From Citrobacter tructae (GTDB lineage Bacteria; Pseudomonadota; Gammaproteobacteria; Enterobacterales; Enterobacteriaceae), in assembly GCF_004684345.1 (NCBI RefSeq), contig NZ_CP038469.1, positions 2,356,001 through 2,420,000 on the forward strand: DNA of 64,000 bases. Direction: 5' to 3'. The notes under the pieces were generated by a model. The model saw only the letters and a program-made list of their open reading frames with translations, did no database searches and was not told the DNA's origin. Shown here one piece after another: positions 27,632-35,830 of the stretch. Each line of letters starts with the position of its first letter. The stretch's first letter is position 1. The translations under genes were made by a program, and so were the position numbers.

Positions 27632-28972
27632 TTACATAAACGCGGCCATACTCACTTTCATGGTGTACGTTTCAATCAACGTATTGGTGTACTCTTCCAG
27701 GTAGCGTTCATAGTTGGTGTTGTAGGTTTGGGTAAGCTGATCGCTTTCGTCCTGAATTTTGCTTTGCTGATCCTCAATATTGTCTTCACGCATGGTGATG
27801 ATGCCGGTACTGGAATCAAGGTAGCTGTCCATCAGGTCATCCATTTGGGCGACCATACTGTCATCACCGACAAAGATAGAAGACAAGCCATCCGGGTTCG
27901 CTTCCATCTCTTCGTTAAATTTATCTGAGTCGATCTGCAAATGACCGTCAGAATCCAGCGAGATGCCGTAATCCACGATCGACACACCGTCGTAGTAAGA
28001 GTGGGCAATATCGTCAAGCTGGTTGGTCAACGAGCTAAGTCCTGCATCTCCCGCGAAAACACCGGGATTGGAGCCATCACCACCATTACTGGTTAATGAG
28101 TCGACGGTGTCGATCAATGTGTTATAGGCATCAACAAAGGTTTGTACCTTGGCCTGCGAAGCGCTGGAGTCTTCCGCTACGGTAAAAGTGGTCACATCGG
28201 TGGGATCGTCAGGATCGCTGACCTCGGAGAAGGTCATGGTCACGCCGGGGATCACATCATCGAAGGTATTAGTGCTGCTAGTGATTTCCGGACCTGTCGA
28301 ACTTCCCAGATGAATTTCAGCATCTTGTGCTTGAGTAGTAGAAACCAGAGGTGCAAGAGGAATAACTGGATTGCCATTTTCATCCTTTGCATTCGTTGCC
28401 GGATCATGGTCCACTGACATGGTAAAACCACTTTGCGCACCGGTACTATCAGACGTCAGCATAATGGTTGTCTGACCGTCTGTTTTCACCAGAGCAGCCG
28501 AAACGCCCGGGTTTTCATCGGAATTATTGATAGCATCGACAAACCCGGCAGCGTCAATATAGCCATCATTGTCACTATCCGCGGTAGAAAGATCGATCTC
28601 CATGGTGCTGCCATCTTCCATAGTCAGCTCAAACGTACCACTTGCACCATATACGTTGTCATCCATCTGGAAGGTGGACTGCTGCGCCTGTGCCAGCTGG
28701 CTGACATAAAACGAGTACGTTCCCGCCTGCGCTTCTGAGTTGGCAGACACCGTATTCGACTCATTGTTCGACGTCGCTGAAAACGTCAGCGGGCCGTCGG
28801 TATCACTGTTCAACGCATCGATAGCCGATTGAAAATCGGTTAACGCCGTGCTCAGCGAATCCAGTCCGCTGCTTTCAGCATCCAGGTCAGCTTGCTGCTG
28901 CTGCAGGTTTGCGGTCTGCGTGGCGATATCGGCATAGGCTGCGGCTTTCGCCATGGTTCTTGGGTTAATCAT
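27632..28972 (-). CDS. lafB: lateral filament cap protein, FliD-like
   Basis: A 446-residue filament-capping protein that folds new flagellin subunits at the tip. N-terminal (residues 1-80) and C-terminal (380-446) coiled-coil parts flank a Ser/Thr/Asp-rich centre. MINPRTMAKAAAYADIATQ is the typical start region. The upstream intergenic region holds a near-perfect sigma54 promoter, so lafBCDEFSTU probably forms one LafK-dependent operon. A GGAG ribosome site precedes the ATG. Confidence 0.93.
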   Translation of the reverse strand: MINPRTMAKAAAYADIATQTANLQQQQADLDAESSGLDSLSTALTDFQSAIDALNSDTDGPLTFSATSNNESNTVSANSEAQAGTYSFYVSQLAQAQQSTFQMDDNVYGASGTFELTMEDGSTMEIDLSTADSDNDGYIDAAGFVDAINNSDENPGVSAALVKTDGQTTIMLTSDSTGAQSGFTMSVDHDPATNAKDENGNPVIPLAPLVSTTQAQDAEIHLGSSTGPEITSSTNTFDDVIPGVTMTFSEVSDPDDPTDVTTFTVAEDSSASQAKVQTFVDAYNTLIDTVDSLTSNGGDGSNPGVFAGDAGLSSLTNQLDDIAHSYYDGVSIVDYGISLDSDGHLQIDSDKFNEEMEANPDGLSSIFVGDDSMVAQMDDLMDSYLDSSTGIITMREDNIEDQQSKIQDESDQLTQTYNTNYERYLEEYTNTLIETYTMKVSMAAFM

Positions 28973-29003
28973 GAATAACTCCGTGCGACGTTATCGTTAC
29001 TAA

Positions 29004-29019
29004 AGCAAAAGGTGTGCCA
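29004..29019 (-). promoter_or_regulatory. sigma54 promoter of lafB operon
   Basis: On the minus strand the site reads TGGCACACCTTTTGCT, that is TGGCAC-N5-TTGCT. This matches the -24/-12 consensus completely, with GG and GC at the required 10-base separation. The predicted start of transcription is about 22 bases before the lafB ATG. Confidence 0.85.
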
Positions 29020-29117
29020 GCTTTATATTTCATTTAAAATCAATTGATTGCTAAGCACGTGGAAATCAAATTTCCGTTGGACCGGAAGCTTCCAGACCAA
29101 CTTTCTGCCGCTGAAAG

Positions 29118-29145
29118 CACAACACCGCCAGACGGCGGTGTTGTG
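29118..29145 (-). terminator. strong hairpin after lafA
   Basis: A 12-bp perfect stem (CACAACACCGCC / GGCGGTGTTGTG) with a 4-base loop begins 28 bases after the lafA stop. A classic T-run is missing on the minus strand (CTTTCAGCGG follows). It is therefore either a terminator with a weak tail or a 3' end stabiliser of the flagellin mRNA. Confidence 0.65.
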
Positions 29146-29173
29146 AATGGCGCAATGTCACCACTGAACAGAT

Positions 29174-30076
29174 TTACTGCAGCAGGCTGGACACCATGCT
29201 GGACATGCTGTTGGACTGCTTCAGCATGGTGATGCCGGTTTGCATCAGCACCTGTTGTTGGGTCATGTTCGACGCTTCCGTCGCGTAGTCGGTATCCATA
29301 ATGTTACCGATCGCCACTTCCGTGTTGTCCTGCATACTGGTCAGGTTGTTCGCGGTGTCATTCAGACGGTTGATAGACGCACCCAGTTTGGACTGGATCT
29401 TGGAAACGTCGTCCATTGCAGTCTGGATGGTGCCGATCATGGTGTTAGCTGAACCAGAAGTGGTCAGTTCAGTACCACCGGAAACACCAGTACCCGCCTG
29501 ATCAGAAGAGAAAGAATCGCTCACATCTCCCAGGGCAGTGACCAGATCGCCCAGTTGTGTGGAAATATCAACGGTCATGGTATCGGAAGACTCAGCCCCT
29601 ACCTGGAAGGTCACTGAGCTCTGGAACAGACCAGAAGCACCGGTGTTGCTACCAGAAGCCGTACCGAACAGGTTAGTCCCGCCGTAGGTGGTGTTCTGCA
29701 GCATGTCAGACATCTGCTGACCCAGTTCATCATACTCATCCTGCATAGCCTGCAGGTCGTCGGTGTTGTAGGTTCCGTTCGCTGCCTGCGTGGACAGGTC
29801 TTTCATACGACCCAGAACGTCAGTCATTTCGTCAAACATGCTATCTGCAGTCTGCAGCATCGCCGTTGCGTCCTGAATGTTGCTCAGCGCAACGCCCATA
29901 CCGCTGGACTGTGCAGTCAGGCGGCTGGCAATCTGTTTGCCTGCGGCGTCATCAGCAGAAGAGTTGATACGGTTACCCGTTGCAAGACGTTCCATAGAAG
30001 TGGACAGAGATGCGCTGCTTTTGTTGATTGCGTTAACAGCCGCCATTGATGCGGTATTAGTATTAATTGATAACAT
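29174..30076 (-). CDS. lafA: lateral flagellin
   Basis: A 300-residue flagellin with conserved N-terminal (residues 1-140: INTNTASMAAVNAINKS, ERLATGNRINSSADDAAG) and C-terminal (about 220-300, ending MSSMVSSLLQ) D0/D1 parts. The centre is short (residues 143-215), rich in Ser, Thr and Gly and lacking a large outer domain. That segment is the natural acceptor for O-linked sugar in glycosylated flagellins, which fits the nonulosonate genes in the same locus. The ribosome site is AAGGAG; a sigma28-like promoter lies upstream. Confidence 0.96.
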   Translation of the reverse strand: MLSINTNTASMAAVNAINKSSASLSTSMERLATGNRINSSADDAAGKQIASRLTAQSSGMGVALSNIQDATAMLQTADSMFDEMTDVLGRMKDLSTQAANGTYNTDDLQAMQDEYDELGQQMSDMLQNTTYGGTNLFGTASGSNTGASGLFQSSVTFQVGAESSDTMTVDISTQLGDLVTALGDVSDSFSSDQAGTGVSGGTELTTSGSANTMIGTIQTAMDDVSKIQSKLGASINRLNDTANNLTSMQDNTEVAIGNIMDTDYATEASNMTQQQVLMQTGITMLKQSNSMSSMVSSLLQ

Positions 30077-30121
30077 GGTACTGCTCCTTGGGAATAATCA
30101 TCTTCGTTTCGATACCCTGTA

Positions 30122-30149
30122 AAAACGACCACCCGTTCGGAAAACTTAA
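30122..30149 (-). promoter_or_regulatory. sigma28-type (LafS) promoter of lafA
   Basis: On the minus strand TTAAGTTT (30149-30142), 12 bases, then GTCGTTTT (30129-30122). The -35 box is close to the enteric sigma28 TAAAGTTT; the -10 box differs from GCCGATAA. The same arrangement, GTTTTCC-N9-GTCG, occurs before lfgM, which supports a common LafS promoter. The predicted leader is about 40 bases. Confidence 0.65.
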
Positions 30150-30647
30150 AGCACTGCGAAAAAAATTTCGCACTCGTTTAAAAACATCACGTCTGGAGGA
30201 TATAGACATAAGTAAACATGCGCTTTTATTAGCATCCCGTGCTATCCCTCCTCGCACCACACACTATGAGAATTAGCCCAATCAATTTTTAATTAAAAGA
30301 TTATTAGAAATATCTAATCATGAGACGACCACCCAGACATCGACGACTAAATCAATGAAATTGATAAGATTATACTCAATCAAAAATCACTTAATTCGCC
30401 CTACCCATTCCTTATTTTACATTTGGTTGCAAATACGACGTACTTTTATATTGTGAGTATCAAGCACTTTCGTTACATTTCAAGTCCTTTTTCGGACAGC
30501 ACAAAAAACACTCAATGCCGATTAGGCTGCCGCTTCTCATCCAGTCAGCCAGAAAAAGATATCTCAAATTCTTCAGAGTTTTAATGCACTGATTTTTAAC
30601 GGTGTGGCATCAAGGCTTTAAAAAATCTTGCACGAGTAGACAAAATC
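30150..30647. other. AT-rich divergent region between lafA and lafZ
   Basis: About 500 bases without a gene I can support. The lafA sigma28-type promoter is at its left edge and the lafZ start at its right. It is clearly AT-rich compared with the flagellar genes. No convincing promoter for lafZ and no clear inverted repeat for an OmpR-type regulator stood out, although LafZ may bind here. Confidence 0.6.
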
Positions 30648-31610
30648 ATGAGTATTGTAGTCAATAACTGGCGAATGGATTCTTCGCTTAATGCATTAAT
30701 CCATTGTGAAACAGGTGAGACACGTCGCCTGGGCGAATACCATTTTATTCTGTTAGAGACATTAGCTAAAAATGCCGATGTCGTCTTATCGCGTTCGTTT
30801 TTAATGACTGCGGTATGGAAGAATCGCATCGTCGGTGGAAATAGTCTTCCCACCGCCGTTCATGCTTTACGCGTCGCTATCGATGATGATGGTAAACAAC
30901 AGGAAATTATTAAAACGGTCCCCAAAAAAGGGTACTTATTTAATAAAAATTACCTGACCGAAATCATTGACCATAATATTAATGTGGTTGATAACATCGC
31001 CAGTGATGAAACCAAAGAGAGTGCTATTTTATCGGCAGACGACGTGCCAGATGAAAACATGAACACTCATCATGGAGCACCAGAAACAGCACAAATAACC
31101 TTATTAAACAGTGCATTAGAAGTTGAAAGTCAGAAGGTATCGGGTGCTAAAAGTCATCCTTACAGAGCCGTTCTGATAACGCTGCCCGTCATCATCATCG
31201 CCCTTTTGTTGTTTGTCCTGATGTCTGATTTTAAAGCGCCATCCGCCACGAAAAGAGAAGAAACCCCACAGTTAGTGAAAGAAAATATTGAGAATGCTAG
31301 CCGTGTTACGGTTTACCATCTTTACGACCCAGATGAAAATAAGACATCACCGTCTCTTTTTTCGCAACATATTCTCCCTGGAATGCAACAAATCAATCAA
31401 CTTTTGATTACGCACAATGCTTCAATGACCTTGTATTACAGAGTGTCTCTGAGCAAATTTGCACTTGATATTGTGCTGAGCAATCAATGCAATGACAGTT
31501 GGCAGTTAGCATTAAACTTTAATAGCTGGCTAAATAAAGATAATGAAATGAATGCTGTTTTAATTAAAGAAGTGGAGAAAATGTTAAATGAAATGCCAAA
31601 ATGCAAATAA
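30648..31610 (+). CDS. lafZ: membrane-bound ToxR/CadC-like transcription regulator of lateral flagella
   Basis: A 320-residue protein with an N-terminal OmpR/PhoB-type winged-helix DNA-binding domain (residues 1-100: RLGEYHFILLETLAKNADVV, GGNSLPTAVHALRVAIDDDG, IIKTVPKKGYLF). An acidic linker, a single membrane helix (about residues 172-193) and a periplasmic domain with two cysteines (NQCNDSW and a C-terminal MPKCK) follow. This is the ToxR/CadC layout, where a periplasmic signal controls DNA binding directly. LafZ of E. coli Flag-2 has been described as a transmembrane regulator. It is divergent from lafA and overlaps the next gene by 23 bases. Confidence 0.85.
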   Translation: MSIVVNNWRMDSSLNALIHCETGETRRLGEYHFILLETLAKNADVVLSRSFLMTAVWKNRIVGGNSLPTAVHALRVAIDDDGKQQEIIKTVPKKGYLFNKNYLTEIIDHNINVVDNIASDETKESAILSADDVPDENMNTHHGAPETAQITLLNSALEVESQKVSGAKSHPYRAVLITLPVIIIALLLFVLMSDFKAPSATKREETPQLVKENIENASRVTVYHLYDPDENKTSPSLFSQHILPGMQQINQLLITHNASMTLYYRVSLSKFALDIVLSNQCNDSWQLALNFNSWLNKDNEMNAVLIKEVEKMLNEMPKCK

Positions 31611-32067
31611 TTACTTTTTCTACCCTCTGGGCATGGTTACTTTATTTTTTACCGTCATGGCTCATGCGCGTATAGAGAACACGGTCATTGCTAATTACGA
31701 TCTTAACAGCGGAAAGAATGCACATTACGAGCTCATTATGAGTCCGCAGAACAAAAACACCACCCTCACGCTCATTCCTCTGGACCAAATTAACAAAGCG
31801 CCTTCAACATTTAAGATCTCAGCATGTATTAATCGTTCTACGAGTTCGTCTAAACAGGGTGAATTTCATTTTACTGATGCGAAAGCGGATAAAGACGACC
31901 TTCGCTTAGCGGGTTTTAGTACATTTGTTGTTGAGCACAATCTGCATACATGGTGGATTCATTTAAACCCACAGCAAAATTTGCTCTTTACTCAGGATGT
32001 TGGAGGTCTGTTAGTCACAGACCCCTCTGCATTTATATTCTCAACGACAGCATGCCAACCGAACTAG
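31588..32067 (+). CDS. small exported protein paired with LafZ
   Basis: A 159-residue protein with an N-terminal signal peptide (hydrophobic YPLGMVTLFFTVMAHA, predicted cleavage after AHA) and a mature domain of mixed strands. It has two cysteines (SACINRS and TTACQPN) that could form a disulfide. Its start lies inside the end of lafZ (23-base overlap), which implies coupled translation. The layout recalls ToxS or TcpH, small periplasmic partners encoded behind ToxR-type regulators. I do not recognise the sequence. It ends 2 bases from the convergent lafW stop. Confidence 0.72.
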   Translation: MKCQNANNYFFYPLGMVTLFFTVMAHARIENTVIANYDLNSGKNAHYELIMSPQNKNTTLTLIPLDQINKAPSTFKISACINRSTSSSKQGEFHFTDAKADKDDLRLAGFSTFVVEHNLHTWWIHLNPQQNLLFTQDVGGLLVTDPSAFIFSTTACQPN

Positions 32068-32069
32068 AG

Positions 32070-33071
32070 CTAGCTTAATAAACTACGGACAGTCTGGCTG
32101 GAAAGTCTGGCCTGTCCATTAACCGCTTGGGCTAATACCTGATAGTTGTGATTAGCATGATCTAATACCCCGCCGAGTGACTCAGAGGCTTTTACCGCAC
32201 TTTCTGCCTGCGGAAAACGTGCCATACCGTCAATGAGTTGCCGGGCCTTCTCTTGCTGAGCGGCCATTTGCGCCCGCTGATCGCCAAGGGTATCCAGCGC
32301 GTGTTGCACCCCATCCGATATGCGGGAGCTACCCTGAGAGAGACTCTGCAACAACTCTTCGGCACGTGAGGAATCGGCGAAGACTTTCAATGATGTAAAT
32401 GTTGATGACTGAGTCTCCACATCGCGGGCACTCAGTGTCTGCACCACCTGCGGCCACTGTTTCTCCGTGGTGGAAAAGGTAATCGTCCCCTGCTGCTCGT
32501 GCATCTGCACACCAACACGACGCAGCGCATGGCTCATCATCATTTTATATTGACCAGACTCAACATCGTCTCCCACCACCACGGCGGAGAGTTGAGTTTG
32601 CCGTCCGTCGGAGACGCTAAACATCCGCGACCCCATCGCATTTTTTTGCAGCATTTTCGCAAGATCTGGCGAGTGAAACGTAACCCGGGCATCCCCCTGC
32701 AATACCGGGCGCAGTTGCCTGTCAACCGACCCGCCAGAGAGTGACTGTCGTTTTTCCAGCCACTGCGTAAGCTCGGCCCCTTTCTGCTGCTGCGCCTGGC
32801 CGCCCCGACGTGCTGCATGGCGATAATCCAGCAAATGCTGCTCCAGTTGCCCCAAATAGTGATCGGCCTGTTGCAGCGTGGTGAGCTGATCGTTGAGCTG
32901 AACGCTGTAGCGCTGGGGCCGGGTCGTGATCAGTGGAGAGGCCGGGTAATCACTCGCCGTTGCGGGTAACTTTTGACGGACGGGGGCATTCTGCGCAACA
33001 GCATGCTGTTGAGCTGAAGGATTAAGCGCTCCGCTACCGGAGAGTGATGTTGTATTTAAACCGACCTGCAT
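32070..33071 (-). CDS. lafW: lateral flagellar protein LafW
   Basis: A 333-residue protein without signal peptide, helical and Gln-rich at both ends, with a central mixed domain. It lies 25 bases behind lfgL in the lfgKL-lafW order known for Flag-2, where LafW has been described as a possible hook-associated protein. Its role is not established. The N-terminus (MQVGLNTTSLSGSGALNPSA) looks like a type III flagellar export region, which fits an exported axial or chaperoned protein. Confidence 0.75.
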   Translation of the reverse strand: MQVGLNTTSLSGSGALNPSAQQHAVAQNAPVRQKLPATASDYPASPLITTRPQRYSVQLNDQLTTLQQADHYLGQLEQHLLDYRHAARRGGQAQQQKGAELTQWLEKRQSLSGGSVDRQLRPVLQGDARVTFHSPDLAKMLQKNAMGSRMFSVSDGRQTQLSAVVVGDDVESGQYKMMMSHALRRVGVQMHEQQGTITFSTTEKQWPQVVQTLSARDVETQSSTFTSLKVFADSSRAEELLQSLSQGSSRISDGVQHALDTLGDQRAQMAAQQEKARQLIDGMARFPQAESAVKASESLGGVLDHANHNYQVLAQAVNGQARLSSQTVRSLLS

Positions 33072-33096
33072 ACTGTTCCTGAACTGTTGCTAACTG

Positions 33097-34026
33097 TTAA
33101 ATCACACTAAAAAGGTTTAACTCACTCACTTTGGAGTAGGTTTTCAACGTGGCTTCCATCGCCATTTCCAGTCCGGAAAATTCAATAGACGCCGGACCGT
33201 AATCCAGATCGCTCAACTGGCCGATTAGCTGATCGTTAGAGGTGGATATATCCGTCTGGGCACCGCTTAACATGGTCATCGTATTCTGCGTTCCCCCCAA
33301 CGAAGCGATAGATGCATTAAGTGAATCAGAGGCGTCATCCACCGTATCGATCGCATTCGTAATATCGGTTTGCACCTGTGGATCGGCAGGATCAACCGAT
33401 GGGTCCTGAAGCTCTTTCGATAATGAGGTGAGCGTGTTCAACACATCCAGACTGTCGCCGAAGAAATCACTGACCGCAACGTTGGTATCCACCTCTACAC
33501 CATTGGATACCGTCGTTTGGCGATGGTCGCTATTGCCCTGATAGGTATAGCTGTCGGTCACACCATCACCATCATCATCCACCGCGACAATCGGCGGCTG
33601 ATCGTTGACCGTCCCGCCAAACACATAGTGACCGTCTTCGTCCTGGTAATTCAATGCCGATACCATGGCTTCGGTCATCGACTGAATGTCCTGACCCAGG
33701 CTGGCTAACGAATCAGCGGTGTTGGTGCCATTTGCCGCTTCCAGCAAATCGTCGCGTATTGCTAACAGATTATTGTTAACCCCATCCAGAATCGATTCCT
33801 GCTGGCTCATCCCCGCCGACGCTGAGTCAATATTGCTTTGATACTGGTCAATGGCAGATTGCTGGCGATTAAGCTGAGTAATGCGGGTGGCCGCTATCGG
33901 ATCGTCCGACGGAAGCAGAATACTTTTTCCAGTCGCCATTTGCTCAACGACATGAGACAGTTCGCTGGAAAGGTTGTTAAAACTCTGCGTCATAGACACA
34001 TAAGATTGTTGAGTAGAGACTCGCAT
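33097..34026 (-). CDS. lfgL: lateral hook-filament junction protein FlgL-like
   Basis: The 309-residue second hook-filament junction protein (HAP3). The N-terminus MRVSTQQSYVSMTQSFNNLS and the segment QMATGKSILLPSDDPIAATR are typical of FlgL. A flagellin-like C-terminal helix is present. It lies 17 bases after lfgK. Confidence 0.94.
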   Translation of the reverse strand: MRVSTQQSYVSMTQSFNNLSSELSHVVEQMATGKSILLPSDDPIAATRITQLNRQQSAIDQYQSNIDSASAGMSQQESILDGVNNNLLAIRDDLLEAANGTNTADSLASLGQDIQSMTEAMVSALNYQDEDGHYVFGGTVNDQPPIVAVDDDGDGVTDSYTYQGNSDHRQTTVSNGVEVDTNVAVSDFFGDSLDVLNTLTSLSKELQDPSVDPADPQVQTDITNAIDTVDDASDSLNASIASLGGTQNTMTMLSGAQTDISTSNDQLIGQLSDLDYGPASIEFSGLEMAMEATLKTYSKVSELNLFSVI

Positions 34027-34043
34027 ACTAATACCCCTCCAGG

Positions 34044-35420
34044 TTAGCTACACATTTCCAGCACAGAGTCGAAAATATCGGCACCCGTTGAAATCACTTT
34101 CAGGTTGGCCTCATACATCTGCTGATAGGTGATAAGGTTCACCGCCTCTTCATCCATGCTGACGCCGCTGACGCTGCTCCGTTGGTTCACTGCTTCGGAG
34201 TGTGCTGTCGAGGCAGCACTCGCTTCCGTCTGGTTCTGCTGGCTGTAGATACCGACATTACTGATGATCGATGAGCACGCTTCACCGACGGTCACGCTTC
34301 CCAGACCATCAATTTCCAGCGGTTCGGTAGAAATGTTGATCAGCGCCTGCAGGTTATCGCTATTGCCGCTTTCATCCGGTGAGCTGGAAAATGCCAGTTC
34401 ATCGGCCGTGATATCCGGGTTAACCTCCAGGGGACCATCTTCTGAATTTTCATCATAAATAAACAACGGCTCACCAGGAGCCCCGTTCAGGTCATAACCT
34501 TTTGCAAGCTGGGTATTCACCGCATCCGCAAACTGCTCCGCCATGCTGTCGATGCTATCCGACAATGGGGTTAATAATTGATTCTGGTAATCGAATAGCC
34601 CTCCCAAAGCGCCACCTGTATCGGTGGTCATCGACGAAGTCGTTCCGGCGAACGTCAATGACATGCTCTGCGTGCCGTCGGCGTTAGTTTCCAACGCAAT
34701 CGTTGAGCTCTCCTGCCCACTCACCAAGGGCTGCCCATTTTGCAGCGTAACGTCATAGTTGCCTTCATCATCAATATTGACCTGAACATCCATGATTTCG
34801 CTAAGCTGTTCAACCATCTGATCGCGGGCATCGTACAGCGCTGACGCGTTATCCCCGTTAGCTTCTGCCTCGGTGATTTGCTGGTTATAACCGGCAATGC
34901 CGCTGGTCAGGGTATTCACCTGAGCCACCATTGCCTGCTCCTGACTCACAATCTCACTGCTTTGCGAGTCGATATAACTCAGCGTGTTATCCACACGCAG
35001 CGCCAGCGACCCCGCTTCACTTATCACCTGCTCACGCAGAGCTGAGTCATCCGGGCTGGTTGTTGCTTCGTTCAGCGCGGCAAAAAAGTTATCAAACCCG
35101 CTGCTTAAACCGCTATTAGGATCATTAAGTACAGATTCCAGGGCGGTCAGATACCCTTGTTGAGAATCGTAGTACTTGAAATCACTGGCCGTATGCCAGA
35201 CCTGATTCACCTGATACTGATTTGATACGCGGCGAATACTATCCACCTGCACACCATTACCGGCGCTGTTTGACGAACCAGAGCTGGCACCAATGCTGCT
35301 GGTGACAGCAACCTGTCTTGTGTAACCATTCGTCATCGCGTTGGCGGTGTTTTGCGCAGTGACGTTCAGCTCCACCTGCGCTGTCGATGCGCCGCTGTAG
35401 CCAATATTAATCATATCCAT
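34044..35420 (-). CDS. lfgK: lateral hook-filament junction protein FlgK-like
   Basis: The 458-residue first junction protein (HAP1). The N-terminus MDMINIGYSGASTAQVELNV and the C-terminal VNLITYQQMYEANLKVISTG are FlgK signatures. The longest frame starts one codon earlier at TTG, but the ATG at 35420 has AAGGA 8 bases before it. A strong terminator lies between lfgJ and lfgK, so lfgKL-lafW needs its own promoter. I could not find a convincing one in the roughly 55 bases available. Confidence 0.94.
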   Translation of the reverse strand: MDMINIGYSGASTAQVELNVTAQNTANAMTNGYTRQVAVTSSIGASSGSSNSAGNGVQVDSIRRVSNQYQVNQVWHTASDFKYYDSQQGYLTALESVLNDPNSGLSSGFDNFFAALNEATTSPDDSALREQVISEAGSLALRVDNTLSYIDSQSSEIVSQEQAMVAQVNTLTSGIAGYNQQITEAEANGDNASALYDARDQMVEQLSEIMDVQVNIDDEGNYDVTLQNGQPLVSGQESSTIALETNADGTQSMSLTFAGTTSSMTTDTGGALGGLFDYQNQLLTPLSDSIDSMAEQFADAVNTQLAKGYDLNGAPGEPLFIYDENSEDGPLEVNPDITADELAFSSSPDESGNSDNLQALINISTEPLEIDGLGSVTVGEACSSIISNVGIYSQQNQTEASAASTAHSEAVNQRSSVSGVSMDEEAVNLITYQQMYEANLKVISTGADIFDSVLEMCS

Positions 35421-35474
35421 CAAAGAGTCCTTGCCGGCCTGTTGCCCGGTCTGTCGTTAACAACCTTGCAGATT

Positions 35475-35508
35475 AAAAGCGGCTTAAAAACCTCAGTTCT
35501 TAAGCCGC
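35475..35508 (-). terminator. rho-independent terminator after lfgJ
   Basis: On the minus strand a 9-bp perfect stem (GCGGCTTAA / TTAAGCCGC) with a 12-base loop is followed by TTTTAATC. It lies 11 bases after the lfgJ stop and ends the lfgB-J transcript. Confidence 0.85.
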
Positions 35509-35518
35509 CGCGCAACCT

Positions 35519-35830
35519 TTATCCTTTGTGCTGAGGAGAGAGCTGTTTGACGATCATCTCCGCAATTCCAATGCCGTGCTGCTGGGCAAGGCTGTTGCAC
35601 AGTTGATCGTCATAAAACCCCTGCATCATGCGCACCGAGTCGCTGTTAAACGGGTTGTCTTTCGAGTCAAAGATCTCATTGGTTTTACGCATTTCTTTCA
35701 GCATGTTGCGTAAGAAAATGGCTTCAAACTGCTGGGCAGCTTTTTGCAAATCGTTGTCTTTGATTTTGGGGCCCATTAACGCATCGCTGCTGTCAATGCC
35801 GCCGCTACGGTTCACCTTGATGTCGGACAT
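35519..35830 (-). CDS. lfgJ: lateral flagellar rod cap, FlgJ-like without muramidase domain
   Basis: A 103-residue protein equal to the N-terminal rod-scaffolding half of FlgJ (DLQKAAQQFEAIFLRNMLKEM, GFYDDQLCNSLAQQHGIGIA). E. coli peritrichous FlgJ has about 313 residues and a C-terminal peptidoglycan hydrolase domain, which is absent here. The lateral system must therefore use another enzyme to open the wall. The start overlaps the lfgI stop by one base (TAATG). Confidence 0.93.
   Translation of the reverse strand: MSDIKVNRSGGIDSSDALMGPKIKDNDLQKAAQQFEAIFLRNMLKEMRKTNEIFDSKDNPFNSDSVRMMQGFYDDQLCNSLAQQHGIGIAEMIVKQLSPQHKG

Noticed and set aside
30517..30524. GCCGATTA as a sigma28 -10 box for lafZ
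   Set aside because: No TAAA-like -35 box at the proper distance (AGCACAAA is found there).
35432..35447. GG-N10-GC element before lfgK (GGGCAACAGGCCGGCA on the minus strand)
   Set aside because: It has weak boxes, and the transcript would start at about the lfgK ATG, removing the ribosome site.
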